The position numbers were made by a program, and so were the translations under genes. This document shows positions 37,800-45,372 of a stretch of DNA of 64,000 nt, piece after piece. Numbering within the stretch: position 1 is the first letter of the stretch; every line of letters begins with the position of its first letter. This DNA comes from Nocardioides antri (lineage in GTDB: Bacteria; Actinomycetota; Actinomycetes; Propionibacteriales; Nocardioidaceae), in the NCBI RefSeq assembly GCF_008373765.1, contig NZ_VUJW01000001.1, positions 682,189-746,188 of the forward strand. Reading direction: 5' to 3'. The notes under the pieces are model-generated. The model saw nothing but the letters and a program-made list of their open reading frames with translations. It did not search any database and had not been told where the DNA came from.

Positions 37800-38161
37800 G
37801 CTTCGAACGCGCCTGCGCGCTGGCCGACGTACCCGAGGACGAGGCGCTCGCCGTCACCGTCGGGGAGTACGACGTCGCCGTGGCCAAGATCGTGCACAGC
37901 GACGGGGGCGTTGACTTCTATGCGCTGCAGAACCAGTGCTCCCACGCCGCGGTCTCGCTCTCCGAGGGAGAGGTCGAGAACGGCACCGTGGAGTGCTGGC
38001 TGCACGGGTCCTGCTTCGATCTGCGCACCGGCAAGCCCACCCACCTTCCCGCGACGGAGCCCGTCGCCACGTTCCCTGTCGCCATCCAAGACGACGAACG
38101 CGGCGTCGCTTCGCTCTATGTCGATGTCACCACCACGTTGAACGGAGTCACCCCCGCATGA
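37796..38161 (+). CDS. Rieske-type ferredoxin in the suf operon
   Basis: A 121-aa soluble Rieske ferredoxin, of the kind usually annotated as a dioxygenase ferredoxin subunit. Ligands are Cys48-Ser-His50 and Cys67-Trp-Leu-His70; no disulfide pair is seen, as in ferredoxins. There is no signal peptide. The GTG start overlaps the sufD stop and its stop overlaps sufC (ATGA), so it is made with the SufBCD complex. It may feed electrons to cluster assembly or be a first client (inference). Such a gene between sufD and sufC is common in Streptomyces-like genomes but absent from M. tuberculosis, from memory. Confidence 0.9.
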   Translation: MSFERACALADVPEDEALAVTVGEYDVAVAKIVHSDGGVDFYALQNQCSHAAVSLSEGEVENGTVECWLHGSCFDLRTGKPTHLPATEPVATFPVAIQDDERGVASLYVDVTTTLNGVTPA

Positions 38162-38916
38162 GCACCCTGGAGATCAAGGACCTGAAGGTCCAGGTCAAGA
38201 CCGAGGACGGCCCGAAGGAGATCCTCAAGGGGGTCACGCTGACCATCAAGGACGGCGAGACCCACGCGATCATGGGCCCCAACGGCTCCGGCAAGTCGAC
38301 GCTGGCCTACTCGATCGCGGGCCACCCGCGCTACGAGGTGACCGGCGGCACGGTGACCCTCGACGGCGAGGACGTGCTGGAGATGTCGGTCGACGAGCGC
38401 GCCCGCGCCGGCCTGTTCCTCGCGATGCAGTATCCCGTCGAGGTCCCCGGCGTCTCCGTCGCCAACTTCCTCCGCACGGCGAAGACCGCGATCGACGGCG
38501 AGGCCCCCAAGCTGCGCACGTGGGTCAAGGACGTCAACGGGGTCATGGAGCGGATGAACCTCGACGCGTCGTTCTCGCAGCGCTCGGTCAACGAGGGCTT
38601 CTCCGGCGGCGAGAAGAAGCGCCACGAGATCGCCCAGCTCGACCTCCTCGACCCCAAGGTCGCGATCCTCGACGAGACCGACTCCGGTCTCGACATCGAC
38701 GCGCTCAAGGTCGTCTCCGAGGGCGTCAACCGGTTCCGCGAGCGAGAGGGCAAGGGTGTCCTGCTGATCACGCACTACACGCGGATCCTGCGCTACATCA
38801 AGCCGGACTACGTCCACGTCTTCGTCGACGGCCAGGTCGCCGACGAGGGCGGCCCGGAGCTCGCCGACGAGCTCGAGGCCAACGGCTACGAGAAGTACCT
38901 CGGGACGAAGGTCTGA
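38158..38916 (+). CDS. sufC: Fe-S cluster assembly ATPase SufC
   Basis: ABC ATPase that drives conformational change of SufB/SufD. It has 252 aa. Walker A GPNGSGKST is near residue 40, signature FSGGEKKRHEIAQL, Walker B VAILDETDSGLDIDAL, and the switch His in LITHYTRIL. The ATG start overlaps the Rieske stop. The gene is 2 bp from sufS. Confidence 0.98.
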   Translation: MSTLEIKDLKVQVKTEDGPKEILKGVTLTIKDGETHAIMGPNGSGKSTLAYSIAGHPRYEVTGGTVTLDGEDVLEMSVDERARAGLFLAMQYPVEVPGVSVANFLRTAKTAIDGEAPKLRTWVKDVNGVMERMNLDASFSQRSVNEGFSGGEKKRHEIAQLDLLDPKVAILDETDSGLDIDALKVVSEGVNRFREREGKGVLLITHYTRILRYIKPDYVHVFVDGQVADEGGPELADELEANGYEKYLGTKV

Positions 38917-38918
38917 CC

Positions 38919-40211
38919 ATGGCCACCTCATCGGCCTCACCGGTGCTCTCGGGCCTGCTGCCCGAGCTCGAGGTGGTCCGCAAGGACTTCCCGATCCTCG
39001 AGCGCATGCTCGCTGGAGGGCGGCCGCTGGTCTACCTCGACAGCGCCAACACCTCGCAGAAGCCGCAGGTGGTGATCGACGCGATGGTCGACCACCTCGA
39101 GCGGCACAACGCCAACATCGCCCGGGCGATGCACCAGCTCGGTGCGGAGTCGACGGTGGCGTTCGAGGACGCGCGCGACAAGGTGGCCGCCTTCATCGGC
39201 GCCCCCGAGCGCGACGAGGTGATCTTCACCAAGAACGCCTCCGAGGCGCTCAACCTCGCCGCCCACACCCTGGCCTGGCCGGGGGACCGGCAGGTGGGGC
39301 CCGGTGACGAGGTCGTCATCACCGAGATGGAGCACCACTCCAACATCGTGCCGTGGCAGCTGCTGACGCAGCGCACAGGCGCGACGCTGCGCTGGTTCGG
39401 CATCACCGACGACGGCCAGCTCGACCTGTCGACGATCGACGACCTGGTCAACGAGCGCACCAAGGTCGTGGCGCTGACCTGGGTGTCCAACATGCTCGGG
39501 ACGATCAACCCGATCGCCGAGATCACCCGCCGTGCCCACCAGGTCGGTGCTCTCGTCGTGGTCGACGCCTCGCAGGCCGCGCCCCAGCTGCCGATCGACC
39601 TCACCGCGATGCCGGCCGAAGAGCGGCCGGACCTGATCGCGTTCACCGGCCACAAGGTCGTGGGCCCGACCGGCATCGGCGTCCTCTGGGGCAGCCGGGC
39701 CGTGCTCGACCAGCTGCCGCCGTTCCTCGGGGGCGGCGAGATGATCGAGACCGTCCGGATGGAGGGCTCGACCTACGCCCCGATCCCGCACAAGTTCGAG
39801 GCCGGCACGCCGCCGATCGTCGAGGCGATCGGCCTGGGCGCGGCGGTCGAGTACCTCGGCCACCTCGGCATGGACGCCGTGCACGCGCACGAGCAGGCGA
39901 TCACGGCCTATGCGCTCGAGGGCCTGGCGACGGTCCCCGGGCTGACGATCCTCGGCCCGACCGACGCAGCGCAGCGCGGCGGTGCGATCGCGTTCGAGGT
40001 CGACGGCGTCCACCCGCACGACATCGCGCAGGTCCTCGACTCGCGCGGCGTCGCCGTCCGCGCCGGGCACCACTGCGCGAAGCCGGCACACGCCCGGTTC
40101 GGCGTGCAGAGCTCGACCCGGATGTCGTCGTACCTCTACACGACGCCGGCCGAGATCGACGCGCTCGTCGAAGGTCTGGAATACACCCGCTCGTACTTCA
40201 AGTTGGGTTAG
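38919..40211 (+). CDS. sufS: Cysteine desulfurase SufS
   Basis: A PLP enzyme that takes sulfur from cysteine for cluster assembly. It has 430 aa. The PLP lysine is Lys246 in FTGHKVVGPTGIGVLWG; EMEHHSNIVPWQ gives the cofactor-stacking His; the catalytic persulfide Cys386 is in RAGHHCAKPAHARFG. The C-terminus SSYLYTTPAEIDALVEGL is typical of class II desulfurases. It lies 2 bp from sufC and 2 bp from sufU, its sulfur-accepting partner. Confidence 0.97.
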   Translation: MATSSASPVLSGLLPELEVVRKDFPILERMLAGGRPLVYLDSANTSQKPQVVIDAMVDHLERHNANIARAMHQLGAESTVAFEDARDKVAAFIGAPERDEVIFTKNASEALNLAAHTLAWPGDRQVGPGDEVVITEMEHHSNIVPWQLLTQRTGATLRWFGITDDGQLDLSTIDDLVNERTKVVALTWVSNMLGTINPIAEITRRAHQVGALVVVDASQAAPQLPIDLTAMPAEERPDLIAFTGHKVVGPTGIGVLWGSRAVLDQLPPFLGGGEMIETVRMEGSTYAPIPHKFEAGTPPIVEAIGLGAAVEYLGHLGMDAVHAHEQAITAYALEGLATVPGLTILGPTDAAQRGGAIAFEVDGVHPHDIAQVLDSRGVAVRAGHHCAKPAHARFGVQSSTRMSSYLYTTPAEIDALVEGLEYTRSYFKLG

Positions 40212-40213
40212 GG

Positions 40214-40687
40214 ATGAGCACTGCGATGACCGCACAGGATCTGGATGCTCTCTACCAGGAGATCATCCTCGACCACTACAAGAACCCCCACGGCAAGGGC
40301 CTGCGTGAGGACTTCGAGGCTGAGGTCCACCACGTCAACCCGACCTGCGGCGACGAGGTGACCCTGCGGGTCCATCTGGACGCTGCCGGGGTCGTCCCTG
40401 TTGTTGCCGACGTGTCGTACGACGCCCTCGGTTGCTCGATCTCCCAGGCGTCGGCCTCCGTGCTCTACGACCTGGTGGTCGGCAAGTCCGTCGACGAGGC
40501 GCTGGCGATCCACGAGGAGTTCCTCACCCTGATGCAGGGCAAGGGCTCGGTCGAGCCCGACGAGGACGTCCTCGAGGACGGCATCGCCTTCGCCGGTGTC
40601 GCGAAGTTCCCGGCGCGCGTGAAGTGCGCGCTGCTGTCGTGGATGGCTTGGAAAGACGCCACCGCCCAAGCTGGAGGAGACCGATGA
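40214..40687 (+). CDS. sufU: SufU-type zinc-dependent sulfurtransferase
   Basis: It accepts sulfur from SufS and passes it to SufBCD in Gram-positive and actinobacterial Suf systems. It has 157 aa. The metal/sulfur site residues are Cys45-Gly-Asp47 (in NPTCGDEVTL), Cys74 (GCSISQASASV) and Cys138 (VKCALLSWMAW), plus the SufU-specific insertion between them. The second in-frame ATG (residue 5) is possible. Its stop overlaps the sufT start (ATGA). Confidence 0.95.
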   Translation: MSTAMTAQDLDALYQEIILDHYKNPHGKGLREDFEAEVHHVNPTCGDEVTLRVHLDAAGVVPVVADVSYDALGCSISQASASVLYDLVVGKSVDEALAIHEEFLTLMQGKGSVEPDEDVLEDGIAFAGVAKFPARVKCALLSWMAWKDATAQAGGDR

Positions 40688-41100
40688 CTGAGAGCCAGAT
40701 CGACCCTTCGACAGGCTCAGGACAACGCCACGGCGACGACCTGCCGGAGGTCCCCGAGGCTGCTGGATCGGGCGGCGCTGCCGGCTCCTCGACGACCACG
40801 ATCGAGGATGTCACCGAGGCGATGAAGGACGTCGTCGACCCCGAGCTGGGGATCAACGTCGTCGACCTCGGCCTCGTCTACGGCGTCCACCTCGACGACG
40901 ACACCAACGTCGTCCTGGACATGACGCTCACCTCGGCGGCCTGTCCGCTGACCGACGTGATCACCGACCAGACCGAGTCCGCGCTCGAGGGCCTCGTCAA
41001 CGACGTCGCCATCAACTGGGTCTGGATGCCCCCGTGGGGCCCCGACAAGATCACCCCCGACGGCCGCGAGCAGCTCCGGGCCCTCGGCTTCAACGTCTGA
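40684..41100 (+). CDS. sufT: SufT/DUF59 metal-sulfur cluster biosynthesis factor
   Basis: A 138-aa MIP18/DUF59-family protein that helps mature Fe-S proteins. The core begins at residue 40: DVTEAMKDVVDPELGINVVD, then LTSAACPLTDVITDQTE with the conserved Cys, and the C-terminal DGREQLRALGFNV. The first 40 residues (MTESQIDPSTGSGQRHGDDL and a Gly/Ser/Ala stretch) are not family sequence: residues DPSTGSGQ are the translation of a dispersed DNA repeat. An in-frame later start was not found with a good ribosome site, and the ATGA overlap with sufU supports the start used. Confidence 0.92.
   Translation: MTESQIDPSTGSGQRHGDDLPEVPEAAGSGGAAGSSTTTIEDVTEAMKDVVDPELGINVVDLGLVYGVHLDDDTNVVLDMTLTSAACPLTDVITDQTESALEGLVNDVAINWVWMPPWGPDKITPDGREQLRALGFNV
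40704..40723 (+). repeat. Dispersed repeat inside the sufT coding sequence
   Basis: CCCTTCGACAGGCTCAGGAC lies in the sufT N-terminal codons and is read in frame as PSTGSG. It shares TCGACAGGCTC with the uvrA leader at 184-194. Short elements of this kind are normally intergenic, so here one has been taken into a protein. Confidence 0.55.
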
Positions 41101-41208
41101 GGTCAGCAGGCACCGAGCGTGCGCGGTGGCCGCGTCGGCCGAAGAGGTTGAGCGGGCGCGTTGCCGCGACGAACGAGCGGCGACGACCGCCGTGTCGAAA
41201 CCTGCTGA
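41101..41208. repeat. Intergenic repeat element after the suf operon
   Basis: This 108-bp gap between the convergent sufT and the next gene is bounded by TCAGCAGG (41103-41110) and its inverse CCTGCTGA (41201-41208). The inside (GTTGAGCGGGCGCG..GCGACGAACGAGCGGCGACG..GTGTCGAAACC) has the look of a Nocardioides-type dispersed element ending in TCGAAACC, from memory. No gene is seen. It may act as a terminator for both sides. Confidence 0.45.
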
Positions 41209-42237
41209 TCACTCCAGGGTCGGCAGCGCCGGCTCGAAGGTGAGCCGGGCGTCGCCTCCGTGCTGCGTGCCCTCGCCCGACCAGGTGCCGGTGCCGGTGT
41301 AGGTCTCGCCGTCGATCGTCAGGTCGACGGTGTAGGCGTACGGCGCCGGGCCGAGCCCGTCGATCCGCCGTTCCGGGGTGTCCGACGGGACCGCGAGCTC
41401 GACGAACCCGTCGTCGGCACAGTGCTGGTCGACCTCGGACAGAGCGAAGGTCTCGACCGCCCCGTTCGCGGACTTCACCGTGACGCCGGCGCTGACGGCG
41501 CCGTCCACTGCCGCGTCGTCGAGGACCAGCTCGAGGTCTGCCATGCCCCCCGAGCTCGGGGTGTTCTGGGTGATCGTCATCCACGACAGGGGGACGCCGT
41601 CGCGGGTGACCGTCCACCGCCAATAGCCCGACGTGTCGCCACTGCCGGCGTAGACGAAGTAGCCGGCGAAGCGATCCACGGCCGGGCCGCTCGGGGTGAG
41701 CTGCAGGTGGGTCTCGCTGTCAGGCTCCACGAGCACCGGATAGCTGGCGCACCGGGTCCCGTCGGGAGCCTCGCTCAAGGTGATCGACCACTGCCCCGGC
41801 AGGGGGAAGGCGGCCGGCAGGGGGGAGGGGAAGCCGACGTCCGGGAGGGCCGCAGGGGACGGGATCGCGTGGTCGCCGCACCCATTGCCCCAGCAGAACG
41901 ATCCCTGCTGAGCGTCGACGGGTCCCTCGGCGCCGCCGAGGACCAGCACCGGCGGAATGTCCCCGGTGGCCGGGTGCGGCGTGAGAGCCGTCCCGCTCGG
42001 GTTGACCGTCGCGTCCGTCGCGACGGGGGGTGCGGTCCGGTCTTCGCCGGGGCCGCCCCGGGTCGCGACGACGGCGATGACTGCGGCCGCCGCCGCCACG
42101 GTGCCGACGGCGACGAGGCCACGGGTCCGGCGCTGCCGCCGGCCGTGCCGGTCCAGCACGAGCGCGAACGGCGGCGCCGTGTCCGGGGTCTCGGCCGCGA
42201 CGGCGTCGGCGAGTGCGTGGCGGAGGTGATCGGTCAT
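41209..42237 (-). CDS. Membrane-anchored protein encoded with an ECF sigma factor
   Basis: A 342-aa protein: about 45 cytoplasmic residues (MTDHLRHALADAVAAETPDT, then RHGRRQRRTRG), one membrane helix (LVAVGTVAAAAAVIAVVAT), then a 280-aa extracytoplasmic beta-rich domain with cysteines in FCWGNGCGD, RCASY and QHCADD. The start overlaps the sigma gene stop (ATGA). Position and topology suggest an anti-sigma factor or a signal receptor for the sigma factor, but the zinc-binding anti-sigma motif is not present. The outer domain matches no family I recognise. Confidence 0.75.
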   Translation of the reverse strand: MTDHLRHALADAVAAETPDTAPPFALVLDRHGRRQRRTRGLVAVGTVAAAAAVIAVVATRGGPGEDRTAPPVATDATVNPSGTALTPHPATGDIPPVLVLGGAEGPVDAQQGSFCWGNGCGDHAIPSPAALPDVGFPSPLPAAFPLPGQWSITLSEAPDGTRCASYPVLVEPDSETHLQLTPSGPAVDRFAGYFVYAGSGDTSGYWRWTVTRDGVPLSWMTITQNTPSSGGMADLELVLDDAAVDGAVSAGVTVKSANGAVETFALSEVDQHCADDGFVELAVPSDTPERRIDGLGPAPYAYTVDLTIDGETYTGTGTWSGEGTQHGGDARLTFEPALPTLE

Positions 42238-42755
42238 GACAGCTGCTCCGAGTCGACGAGGTGAGGGGCGAGCGCCGCGCGAGCGCGGGCCAGGCGCGAC
42301 TTGACGGTGCCGACCGGCACCTTCAGCACCCGGGCGACCTCGTCGACCGGACGGTCGACGAGGTGGTGGAGCACGAGGACCGCGCGCTGGTCGATCGGCA
42401 GCCGGGCGATCGCTGACGCGAGGTCGATCAGGTCGTCGGTCCCGCCCGGGTCGGCGTGCTCGAGGTCCGGGCCGGCCAGGCGGGGAAGGGCGAGCCGGGC
42501 GACGCGGTGCCTCCGGTGGCGGGAGACGAGCATGCGCACGGCGACCGTGCGCAGCCACATCTCCGGGTCGTCGTACTCGCGCACGGTCGACCAGCGCTGC
42601 AGCAGCTTGACGAACGCCTCCTGGGCGACCTCCTCGGCGTCTGCGCGGCTGCCCCCGACGACGGTCAGGAGGCCGATCAGTCGCGGGCAGGCGGCCGCGT
42701 AGAGCTGGGCTACCTCGTCACTGGCGTCCGCGTGCACACCTCTCACACGCGCCAC
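42234..42755 (-). CDS. ECF RNA polymerase sigma factor (SigE-like family)
   Basis: A 173-aa extracytoplasmic-function sigma factor. Region 2 is QLYAAACPRLIGLLTVVGG then DAEEVAQEAFVKLLQRW and WLRTVAVRMLVSRHRRHR; region 4 is AIARLPIDQRAVLVLHHLVD and VLKVPVGTVKSRLARARAAL. The GTG start at 42755 is likely; a GTG a few codons later is possible. It is coupled to a membrane protein that may control it. The target genes are unknown. Confidence 0.9.
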   Translation of the reverse strand: MARVRGVHADASDEVAQLYAAACPRLIGLLTVVGGSRADAEEVAQEAFVKLLQRWSTVREYDDPEMWLRTVAVRMLVSRHRRHRVARLALPRLAGPDLEHADPGGTDDLIDLASAIARLPIDQRAVLVLHHLVDRPVDEVARVLKVPVGTVKSRLARARAALAPHLVDSEQLS

Positions 42756-42773
42756 GGTCGCGTCCGGTTCCCT

Positions 42774-43294
42774 CTACGACCGGGATTTCTCGATCGACGT
42801 GGCGTACCGCTCGTCGGTGTAGCGGCGCAGCTTCCTCAGGAACCAGCGGAACGTCAGGTTCATCACCGGCTTCCCCAGCGGCACCAGCCGTCGCGACGGC
42901 CCTGCGACGTCGAGCGCGAGGGTCCAGGTGAGCCGGCAGCCCTCGGTGGTCCGCTCGACGTCGTACTCTCGGCGAACGCCTGCACGGTCTTCTCCGAGGA
43001 CGCGTTGAACCGGAAGGCCATCCGGGTGGGCGGCTCCCACAGGAGGAACTCCTCGTCGCCGACCAGGCCGCCTCGCATGTCGACCACCCGGGTGGTGCCG
43101 ACCCCGCGGGGAGGCGGGCTGGTCCAGGTCACCTTCGTGATCACCTTCGCCCAGCGCGGCCAGGCATCGGCGTCCTCGAGCACCTCGAAGAGCTGTTCCG
43201 GGGTGATCGCGAGATCCACGCTGTTGGAGTAGCGGTGGCGCGCGGCGTCGACGAAGCCGGCGTCGACGAGCTGGCACGGATGCATGTCGGGCAT
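42774..43294 (-). pseudogene. SRPBCC (polyketide cyclase/START-like) family gene with a frameshift
   Basis: The N-terminal frame (MPDMHPCQLVDAG.., ITPEQLFEVLEDADAWPRWA, MRGGLVGDEEFLLWEPPTR, MAFRFNASSEKTVQAFAES) and the C-terminal frame (EYDVERTTEGCRLTWTLALD, LTFRWFLRKLRRYTDERYA) together give a complete 173-aa SRPBCC domain, but they are offset by one base. The break is in CTCTC at 42966-42970 (GAGAG on the coding strand); one more G would read GAGGAG and restore the frame. Either a recent mutation or a sequencing error. Lipid or small-ligand binding is the usual role of the fold. A leaderless -10 precedes the start. Confidence 0.8.
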
Positions 43295-43337
43295 GCGACG
43301 AGACTAGAACACGTTCTCGTCGATACCGTCGGGTCTC
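43295..43337. promoter_or_regulatory. Divergent promoter region between the SRPBCC gene and acVLRF1
   Basis: TAGTCT (minus strand, 43301-43306) lies 6 bases before the SRPBCC ATG, and TACCGT (43324-43329) lies 8 bases before the acVLRF1 GTG. The whole divergent region is 43 bp. Confidence 0.45.
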
Positions 43338-43946
43338 GTGACCCGGATCCTCGTCCCTCCCGCGCGCGTCCCGCGGTGGGTGGAGAACTTCGGCGAGCGC
43401 CACGGCCCGACCTGGCTGACCGTCGTCGACGGCGCGCTCCGCGGGGACGCCGAGGACGGGTCCTGGTTCGCGGCCCGGCTGCCGCTCGAGCGGGCGTACG
43501 ACGGCGCGGCCGACGTCGGTGCCTTCGTCGCCGCCGCGGAGCCGGCGGGGGACTGGGGAGTGCTGCTCGTGCGGAAGGGCGGCTTCGCCGTGGCCCGGCT
43601 GGCGGGGGAGCGGCTGGTGGGGTCGAAGGTCGGCCAGCGCCACGTCCAGGGGCGCACCAAGGCGGGCGGCCAGTCGCAGCAGCGGTTCGCGCGCCGGCGG
43701 GACAACCAGGCCCGCGAGGCGTACGCCGCCGCCGCCGACCACGCCGCGCGGGTCCTGGACGGCCTGCGCGGCCCCCTGGTCGCCGGCGGCGACCGGGCGG
43801 CCGTCGACGCGGTGCTGGCCGACCCGCGCCTCGCGGGGCTTCCCGTCGCCGGACCCTGGCTCGCCGTACCCGATCCGCGGAGAGCGGTCCTCGACGCGGC
43901 GATCGCCGCCGCCCGGGCGGTGCAGGTCGACGTCGAGAACGCCTAG
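43338..43946 (+). CDS. acVLRF1-family peptidyl-tRNA hydrolase (Vms1-like release factor)
   Basis: A 202-aa member of the actinobacterial branch of the VLRF1 family, related to eukaryotic Vms1/ANKZF1, which frees nascent chains from stalled ribosomes by cutting peptidyl-tRNA. The signature VGQRHVQGRTKAGGQSQQRF followed by ARRRDNQAREAY is clear (near residues 98-125), with the GGQ-like Gln as the likely catalytic element. No membrane segment is present. The GTG start gives MTRILVPPARVPRWVENFGERHG. The 3' end meets the GNAT gene on the other strand. Confidence 0.85.
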   Translation: MTRILVPPARVPRWVENFGERHGPTWLTVVDGALRGDAEDGSWFAARLPLERAYDGAADVGAFVAAAEPAGDWGVLLVRKGGFAVARLAGERLVGSKVGQRHVQGRTKAGGQSQQRFARRRDNQAREAYAAAADHAARVLDGLRGPLVAGGDRAAVDAVLADPRLAGLPVAGPWLAVPDPRRAVLDAAIAAARAVQVDVENA

Positions 43947-44403
43947 CGGTGAGGGCCTTGGTGAGGAACCGGCTGTGCGGATCGAGGACGTACGACGCGA
44001 AGGGGCCGCACTCCACGAACCCGCGTGACCGGTAGAGCCGGCGCGCAGGCGCGAAGTAGTCCTGGCTGCCGGTCTCCAGGCTCAGCCGGGTGTAGCCGCG
44101 CTCGGTCGCCGTGGCGAGGACGTGGTCGAGCAGCCGGCCGGCGACCCCGCGCCGCCGCGCCGCTGCGGCGGTGCGCATCGACTTGATCTCACCGTGCGTC
44201 GGGTCCAGCTCCTTGAGCGCCGCCGTGCCGAGGACCTGGTCGCCCTCGGAGAGGGTCCAGAACGTCATGCCCGGACCGGCGAGCGCCGCGGCGTCGAGGG
44301 CGTGGACGCTCTCCGCCGGGGACGTCGCGAACATGTCGGCGAGGTGCTCTTCGAGCAGCGCCAGGACCGCGGGTCGGGTCGGGTCGTCGACGGCGATGCG
44401 CAC
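43943..44403 (-). CDS. GNAT-family N-acetyltransferase, 3' end unresolved
   Basis: From the GTG at 44403 (MRIAVDDPTRPAVLALLEEH) the frame gives a full GNAT domain: LGTAALKELDPTHGEIKSMR, the acetyl-CoA loop ARRRGVAGRLLDHVLATA and the family ending FVECGPFASYVLDPHSRFLT. Homologues stop about here, but the frame runs on without a stop to 43141, antisense through all of acVLRF1. A TAG at 43943-43945 lies in another frame, so a small indel or stop loss near the end is likely. The end coordinate given is where the domain should end. The substrate is unknown. Confidence 0.65.
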
Positions 44404-44459
44404 CGGATCATTCTCGCGGATCGCGGTCGCGTGCTCGCGTCGGGGCGCCCGTGATCGGC

Positions 44460-44465
44460 TAGCGT
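44460..44465 (+). promoter_or_regulatory. -10 box for the leaderless APH-like gene
   Basis: TAGCGT ends 7 bases before the ATG at 44473; no Shine-Dalgarno sequence is present. Confidence 0.45.
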
Positions 44466-44472
44466 CCGTGGC

Positions 44473-45372
44473 ATGTGGCAGCCCGAGCCCGACTGGGTGG
44501 CGCTCCCGGGTGGGACCGGGACCTCCACCGTCGGCGTGTGGCGTACGGCGCTCGGGGGCCGGCCGGTGGTGGTGAAGCGGCTCGCCGCGCCGCAACCGGG
44601 CGATCCTGCCTCGTTGAGCGACCCGTCCCACATCGCCTACTGGCGCCGCGAGGCCGACGTGGTGGTCACCGGGCTCATCGACGCGACCCCCGGGCTGCGC
44701 GGCGCGCCGGCGTCGGTCGAGGAGGATCCCGAAGGCGTGACCATCATCCGCGACTGGGTCGAGGACGCCGCGTCCAGCGGGCTCTTCCTCGCGCTCTGCC
44801 TCGGCCGGTTCGCGGGTGCCGACCTGCCGCGCCCGCGGTTCCTGGCCCGCACCCTGATGCGCGACCGGGTGGACCGGGTGGCGCGGAACGGCGGCTGGCC
44901 GACCCTCGACCGGACGACGGTCGCCGACGTGGCGGACCACCTGTGGCGGCGCCGTGGTGCGATGCTCGACCTGCTCGACGGCCTGCCGCAGGTGCCGCAG
45001 CACGGCGACCCGACCGGCGCCAACCTGCCGGGCCGCAGCGGGGACGAGGCGATCGCGATCGACTGGGGAACGCTCGGCACGGGTCCCGTCGGTGGCGACC
45101 TCGGCTACCTGTCCCTCTCGTCGCGGGAGGGGTTCGAGCCGCTGCTCGACGCCTACCTGCTGGGACTCCCGGACGCCGACCGCGACCAGGTGGTCCTCGG
45201 CGCGCAGGTCGTCGCGGTCTACACGGCGCTCACCCGCGCGGAGTGGGCCCTGGCCCGCGCGGCGGCGGGGGAGGGCGCACTCGCCTCGAAGTACCGGCAT
45301 CCCTCCGTGGCGCCGCACCTGCGCACGCTGCAGCGCCAGTTCCCCCACATGGAAGCGTTGCTCCAGCTGTGA
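44473..45372 (+). CDS. Aminoglycoside phosphotransferase (APH)-fold kinase
   Basis: A 299-aa kinase-like protein. RPVVVKRLAAPQ supplies the ATP-binding lysine, the catalytic loop is VPQHGDPTGANLPGR and the metal site IAIDWGTLGTGPVGGDLGYL (Asp at residue 197 or so). The loop has HGDxxxxN as in APH/ChoK-fold kinases, so it should be active. The substrate is unknown; in many actinobacteria such proteins are not resistance genes. Its stop overlaps the next gene (GTGA). Confidence 0.8.
   Translation: MWQPEPDWVALPGGTGTSTVGVWRTALGGRPVVVKRLAAPQPGDPASLSDPSHIAYWRREADVVVTGLIDATPGLRGAPASVEEDPEGVTIIRDWVEDAASSGLFLALCLGRFAGADLPRPRFLARTLMRDRVDRVARNGGWPTLDRTTVADVADHLWRRRGAMLDLLDGLPQVPQHGDPTGANLPGRSGDEAIAIDWGTLGTGPVGGDLGYLSLSSREGFEPLLDAYLLGLPDADRDQVVLGAQVVAVYTALTRAEWALARAAAGEGALASKYRHPSVAPHLRTLQRQFPHMEALLQL

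Noticed and set aside
43306-43316. GAACACGTTC as a LexA box near acVLRF1
   Set aside because: The GAAC and GTTC halves are only 2 bases apart, not the 4 required for LexA.
43141-45348. A 735-residue minus-strand reading frame
   Set aside because: Only the GNAT part (from 44403 to about 43946) has family sequence; the rest is antisense to acVLRF1 and the APH-like gene and is Arg/Pro/Gly-rich noise.
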